From: JASEFH01 sp034679905
GTDB lineage: Archaea > Halobacteriota > Methanomicrobia > Methanomicrobiales > JACTUA01
Assembly (NCBI GenBank): GCA_034679905.1
Contig: JAXDAH010000140.1
Location: forward strand, 1 to 17,251
DNA length: 17,251 bases
Reading direction: 5' to 3'
Shown here: positions 14,188-17,251 of the stretch, piece after piece
Numbering within the stretch: position 1 is the first letter of the stretch
Layout of the letters: each line of letters begins with the position of its first letter
Translations under genes and position numbers: made by a program
The notes under the pieces: generated by a model
Seen by the model: the letters and a program-made list of their open reading frames with translations, nothing else
Databases searched by the model: none
Told to the model about the DNA's origin: nothing

Positions 14188-15417
14188 TCAGGTCTGCACG
14201 GTCACCCAGTCGCGATGCGGTTCGGTCTCCTCCTGCGGGTGCATCAGCCAGGAGGAGACGCTCCGCATCGTCTGCACTGCCGAGGGGTGCATCATCAGGA
14301 AGAGATCGACGCCGGCCAGCAGCAGGGTGAGGCCGTTCACCGTCTCCCAGAGCGGTCCCCGGACCTCGCGGGAGCCGTAGCGTCCGTCGATCTCCATCCA
14401 GGCCTCGCGGGCCGCCCACGCGTTCGTGGAGGCGGAGATGGTGGGGTGCTGGAGCTCGGCATCCCCCATCAGCGCAGCGACCCGCGCCCGCTCGTGGATG
14501 GTGAAGGAGTACTCCAGCCCGTAACCGAGCGCCACCGTGGTGAGGTCCATGACGATGTTCTCGGGGTCCAGGTAGGGATAGAGGCGGCGGTTGAGCTCCT
14601 TCGCGCTGTTCAGCTCGAGCCCCGTGAACGCGAGCAGGACGTGCCCGTTCTCGCGGGCAGCTCGTGCCACGCCCTCCAGGAGCTGGAGCTCCGCCATCTC
14701 CAGGGTGACCGAGTTCAGCAGCAGGCGTTCTCCGCTCGCCATCTCGGCGATCTCGGTGAAGACGGCGGCATCCTTTCGGGGGTCCCCGCACCCGCCGACG
14801 ATCACTGGAACCTTGACCGCCTGGAGCACCTCTTCGACCGTGCCTGCTGCCTCGCGGGGGGAGCGATCGGCGATCAGGGGATCGGTGCTCATCAGGTGAA
14901 CGGTCACGGCTTCAGCCCCGAATCTGTCCACGTTCATCCGCGCCCACGCCGCGGGATCCTCGAGCACGTCCAGGACGGGCGCCTTGAGGGCCTTCGGGAG
15001 GGGGATCTTCATGTCGAAGACGTCCATGGCGATGGATAGTGGATGGGGCGGCAGGGTAAGTGGCGAGGAGAAGGCCGGAGCGGCAGCGCCCCCGATCACC
15101 ACGGTGCTGCCCCGGCTCCCCCCGTCTTTCTTCGTCGCACCCAGGGTCACCTCGCGGATCCGGCCGGGGTAGACCTCCTGGTGCGGATTGAACGTCTCCG
15201 GGATCAGAGCGGTCGGGCATGTCCGCACGGGCGTCTCTGGCAGCCGAATCTCCGGTCTCCCCTCCCCGTTCATCGGGATGAAGATCTCCAGATCTCCGAT
15301 CTCCAGCTCCACCTGCTCGAGTTCGATCCTATCCACGCCGCCGAGGAGGGAGCGGAGCCAGGACGGGATGGAGCTGTCCTGCGCGGTGTTGCGCAGCGGC
15401 TTCTCACGCACGACCAT
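14188..15417 (-). CDS. cdhD: CODH/ACS delta subunit, corrinoid iron-sulfur protein small subunit
   Basis: CdhD is the small, TIM-barrel subunit of the corrinoid iron-sulfur protein. It sits against CdhE and helps hold the corrinoid and the methyl-pterin substrate. The 409 residues show family segments: EVTLGATKKDGGSRGSTVVIGG, HPLSIAMDVFDMKIPLPKAL, VPVIVGGCGDPRKDAAVF, LLLNSVTLEMAE, and ENIVMDLTTVALGYGLEYSF with ISASTNAWAAREAWM near the C-terminus. It is a little shorter than the Methanosarcina form. Its ATG lies inside the end of cdhC (14-base overlap) and has a strong GGAGG directly before it, pointing to coupled translation of CdhC and CdhD. Confidence 0.95.
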   Translation of the reverse strand: MVVREKPLRNTAQDSSIPSWLRSLLGGVDRIELEQVELEIGDLEIFIPMNGEGRPEIRLPETPVRTCPTALIPETFNPHQEVYPGRIREVTLGATKKDGGSRGSTVVIGGAAAPAFSSPLTLPPHPLSIAMDVFDMKIPLPKALKAPVLDVLEDPAAWARMNVDRFGAEAVTVHLMSTDPLIADRSPREAAGTVEEVLQAVKVPVIVGGCGDPRKDAAVFTEIAEMASGERLLLNSVTLEMAELQLLEGVARAARENGHVLLAFTGLELNSAKELNRRLYPYLDPENIVMDLTTVALGYGLEYSFTIHERARVAALMGDAELQHPTISASTNAWAAREAWMEIDGRYGSREVRGPLWETVNGLTLLLAGVDLFLMMHPSAVQTMRSVSSWLMHPQEETEPHRDWVTVQT

Positions 15418-16798
15418 TCCTCCTGCCGGATTGTGCCGGTTGAACGGGCTGGATGATCACCTTTTCTGCGTAGATGCGAGCATTTTTCAGGAGGATGCGC
15501 ACGCCGCCGGAGACGATCGGGATCTCCCTGGCGGTAAAGACCGGGGAGGATTTCGGTGCGGCTTCGGCCGCGGTTTCTGCTGCCAGGGCCATTCGCTGAA
15601 GAACCGGGTGATCATGCGCCTTCAGGAACGCCTGGAGTCCGTCCAGGGTTTGGGCATCCTCCTCGGTCGCGATCGCGGCGGCGACCTCCTCCGGGATGTA
15701 TTCCAGGACCCGCTCCTTGATCTCCTTGGGCATCCAGGCGATCCGCTCCCATCCCCCGTCCGCCATAAGGAACTTGCGGGACCGCAGGTACTCGATGGAG
15801 ATGCCGTGGAACCCGTCCACCTGCCGCCCGCCGGCGGTGGAGTCAGCCATGGCCGAGAAGGGGAGCCCGTTCACCGTCGCCCCCCGGAACCCCCGGTGTA
15901 CGATCCCGTAGCCCTCCACCTCCGGGATGTAGAAGGCGATCCCCTCGAAGCAGCCGCAGGAGGTATGCGGATACCCGAACCCGGAGTAGAGGTAGATGCG
16001 GGAGACCTCTCCCATCGATCGCTGTTTTGCACTCTCGTTGATCCCCTGGTACTCCCCCAGCAGCGGATCGAGGCACTCTCCCTTCTCGATGGGAAAGATG
16101 GGGCCTTTCGGATCTATGCTGGCCGCCGCCCGCCCGTCGAACCAGCTGATCGCGCCGCAGTTGGCGTAGCGCTCCGGCGTGACGACGCAGACATGGGTCG
16201 GGGCGAACGACTGGCAGAGGGCGCACCCGTAGAAGACGTCGACGTCCTCGTCGGTCAACCCCCGGGCCCGGGCGTCCCGGGCCTCGTAGACGGCGAGCGC
16301 CTCGCCGTACTGCTCATGCACCTTCTCGGGGTCGGTGATGAAGGTGATCTGGATCCCTTCGATGATGGGCAGCTCGTTTTTGAAGAGTTCCTGCATCACC
16401 TGGCCGATGCAGCGCAACGAGTTCAGCCCCTTGTCGAAGGACTTCTTCGAGAGCCGGATCCAGATGTCGTAGCGCTGGTTGAGGTGCATCAGGCCCTGGA
16501 TATAGTTGCTGTACTCGTGGATGCGCCGCTCGATCACCCCTTCCAGGTTCTCCTCCAGCCGGGTGCCTGCGATCTCGACCAGGATGCCGATGGGCTGGCT
16601 CGAGCCCGGGGGGAACTCTCCCAGGTCCGGACCAATGATGCGGATCGCTCCTGATGAGATCTCTTCAAGCGGGCGGACCCGCACCAGCTCGAACTTCTCC
16701 GGCACGCGGGGGCCGCCGAGCTCCACCTGCATCTCTTCCTTGCGGATACGCTCCCCCTCGTGGACGAGTCCGACCTCGACCGGGAAGTCCTGGACCAT
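15404..16798 (-). CDS. cdhC: CODH/ACS beta subunit, acetyl-CoA synthase (A-cluster)
   Basis: CdhC joins CO, a methyl group and CoA into acetyl-CoA, or runs the reverse. The 464 residues are the archaeal form, which lacks the N-terminal CO-tunnel domain of bacterial ACS. All six A-cluster cysteines are present: C192, C195, C204 and C214 for the 4Fe-4S cube, and C281-G-C283 for the distal nickel. The intervals (3, 9, 10, 67, 2) equal those of the bacterial enzyme (C506 to C597 in Moorella numbering). The C-terminus (from about 395) is Ala/Glu-rich and then KNARIYAEKVIIQPV. The ATG at 16798 has GGGGGAGG 5 bases upstream, lying in the tail of cdhB. The cdhB stop is 1 base away, and cdhD begins inside the 3' end. 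Confidence 0.97.
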   Translation of the reverse strand: MVQDFPVEVGLVHEGERIRKEEMQVELGGPRVPEKFELVRVRPLEEISSGAIRIIGPDLGEFPPGSSQPIGILVEIAGTRLEENLEGVIERRIHEYSNYIQGLMHLNQRYDIWIRLSKKSFDKGLNSLRCIGQVMQELFKNELPIIEGIQITFITDPEKVHEQYGEALAVYEARDARARGLTDEDVDVFYGCALCQSFAPTHVCVVTPERYANCGAISWFDGRAAASIDPKGPIFPIEKGECLDPLLGEYQGINESAKQRSMGEVSRIYLYSGFGYPHTSCGCFEGIAFYIPEVEGYGIVHRGFRGATVNGLPFSAMADSTAGGRQVDGFHGISIEYLRSRKFLMADGGWERIAWMPKEIKERVLEYIPEEVAAAIATEEDAQTLDGLQAFLKAHDHPVLQRMALAAETAAEAAPKSSPVFTAREIPIVSGGVRILLKNARIYAEKVIIQPVQPAQSGRRNGRA

Positions 16799-16799
16799 T

Positions 16800-17251
16800 C
16801 TATCCTCCCCCTTCCGACGCTCTGAGGCTCTCATTGAGGGCGTGCATGAACGCCGCCCAGTCGGCGATGGAGATGTTCGAGAGCGACCATGTCGCCTGCG
16901 GCTGATATCCGGGATCCAGGCTAAGGGTCTGTATGGGCGAGAAGTGCTTCAGGGCGGAGAGGAGGGTCCATGCCATCGGGTACGGGAGGCCGGCGAGGAG
17001 CACCAGGTCGTAGGTTCCCTTTCCGTCGATGCCCGTCCACATCGGGTCCGTCAGGCGGCTCCCGAGCTCCACGGCCGGCATCGCCGCATGGGCGGTATAG
17101 TCCCGCTTCCGGAGAGCGGCGCTCGCGTTGCCGCTGGCAACCACTGTGCAGCCGCTCGCCCGGGCGAGACCGATCAGGCAGTCTATCATCGTTCCGCCAT
17201 TGCACTCGATCACGCCCGCCCGGTGGCCCAGGACGAGAATCGGCCGCTTTG
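16800..17251 (-). CDS. cdhB: CODH/ACS epsilon subunit, C-terminal part (runs off right edge)
   Basis: Epsilon pairs with CdhA in the alpha2-epsilon2 CO dehydrogenase component; its exact role is unsettled, with electron transfer to FAD proposed. About 149 codons are visible and the frame is open to the edge, so the first 15-25 residues of a protein usually near 170 residues are missing. The visible part begins KRPILVLGHRAG, the first strand of its Rossmann-like fold, then ECNGGTMIDCLIGLARA, and later YDLVLLAGLPYPMAW and QPQATWSLSNIS with a short C-terminal helix. A GTG inside the frame at 17213 is not the start, because conserved sequence continues upstream of it. The stop lies 1 base before the cdhC ATG. 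cdhA is expected immediately to the right. Confidence 0.9.
   Translation of the reverse strand, partial: KRPILVLGHRAGVIECNGGTMIDCLIGLARASGCTVVASGNASAALRKRDYTAHAAMPAVELGSRLTDPMWTGIDGKGTYDLVLLAGLPYPMAWTLLSALKHFSPIQTLSLDPGYQPQATWSLSNISIADWAAFMHALNESLRASEGGG

Noticed and set aside
1..17251. CRISPR arrays, insertion sequences, tRNA or rRNA genes, prophage
   Set aside because: I saw no regularly spaced repeats, transposase, recombinase or phage genes, and no cloverleaf or rRNA sequence on either strand.

Overview
The window looks like chromosomal DNA of a methanogenic archaeon, most likely a GC-rich member of the Methanomicrobia such as a Methanoculleus-like Methanomicrobiales. The evidence is an archaeal-type acetyl-CoA decarbonylase/synthase (CODH/ACS) operon with separate beta, gamma, delta and epsilon subunits, TATA/BRE-like promoters, and bacterial-type MutS/MutL, which such methanogens carry. 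The genus is inferred; no rRNA or tRNA gene is present to confirm it.

Left part (1-6288). A truncated, unrecognised gene runs off the left edge on the minus strand (start at 135). It is followed by about 720 bases without a convincing gene (136-855) that hold several hairpins and AT-rich promoter-like spots. A minus-strand unit mutS-mutL-sagB-like follows (6115 down to 856). mutS and mutL overlap by 4 bases (ATGA), and the third gene encodes an FMN-dependent SagB-type nitroreductase-fold oxidoreductase.

Middle (6289-9233). trkA (plus strand, a probably leaderless GTG start) converges on trkH (minus strand). Together they encode a potassium uptake system: a membrane channel-like subunit and its nucleotide-binding RCK regulator. 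A second gene-free stretch (about 8447-9233) separates trkH from the next operon. It contains at least four inverted repeats and an unusual G-tract element with dyad symmetry (9069-9152).

Right part (9234-17251). A minus-strand operon reads cdhB (epsilon, truncated at the right edge) - cdhC (beta, acetyl-CoA synthase) - cdhD (delta) - cdhE (gamma) - a RACo-type corrinoid activator - cooC-like ATPase - second cooC-like ATPase. Overlaps or 1-29 base gaps link most of the genes. cdhA, the CODH alpha subunit, is expected just beyond the right edge. The core subunits carry CO and methyl groups to the A-cluster to make or split acetyl-CoA. The RACo-type protein probably returns the inactive Co(II) corrinoid protein (CdhD/CdhE) to Co(I). 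The two CooC-like ATPases probably deliver nickel to the C-cluster (CdhA) and the A-cluster (CdhC). The operon therefore pairs the enzyme complex with its own repair and metallation set. The most interesting points are the RACo-type activator in an archaeal cdh operon and the paired CooC proteins, one of which has lost the signature lysine.
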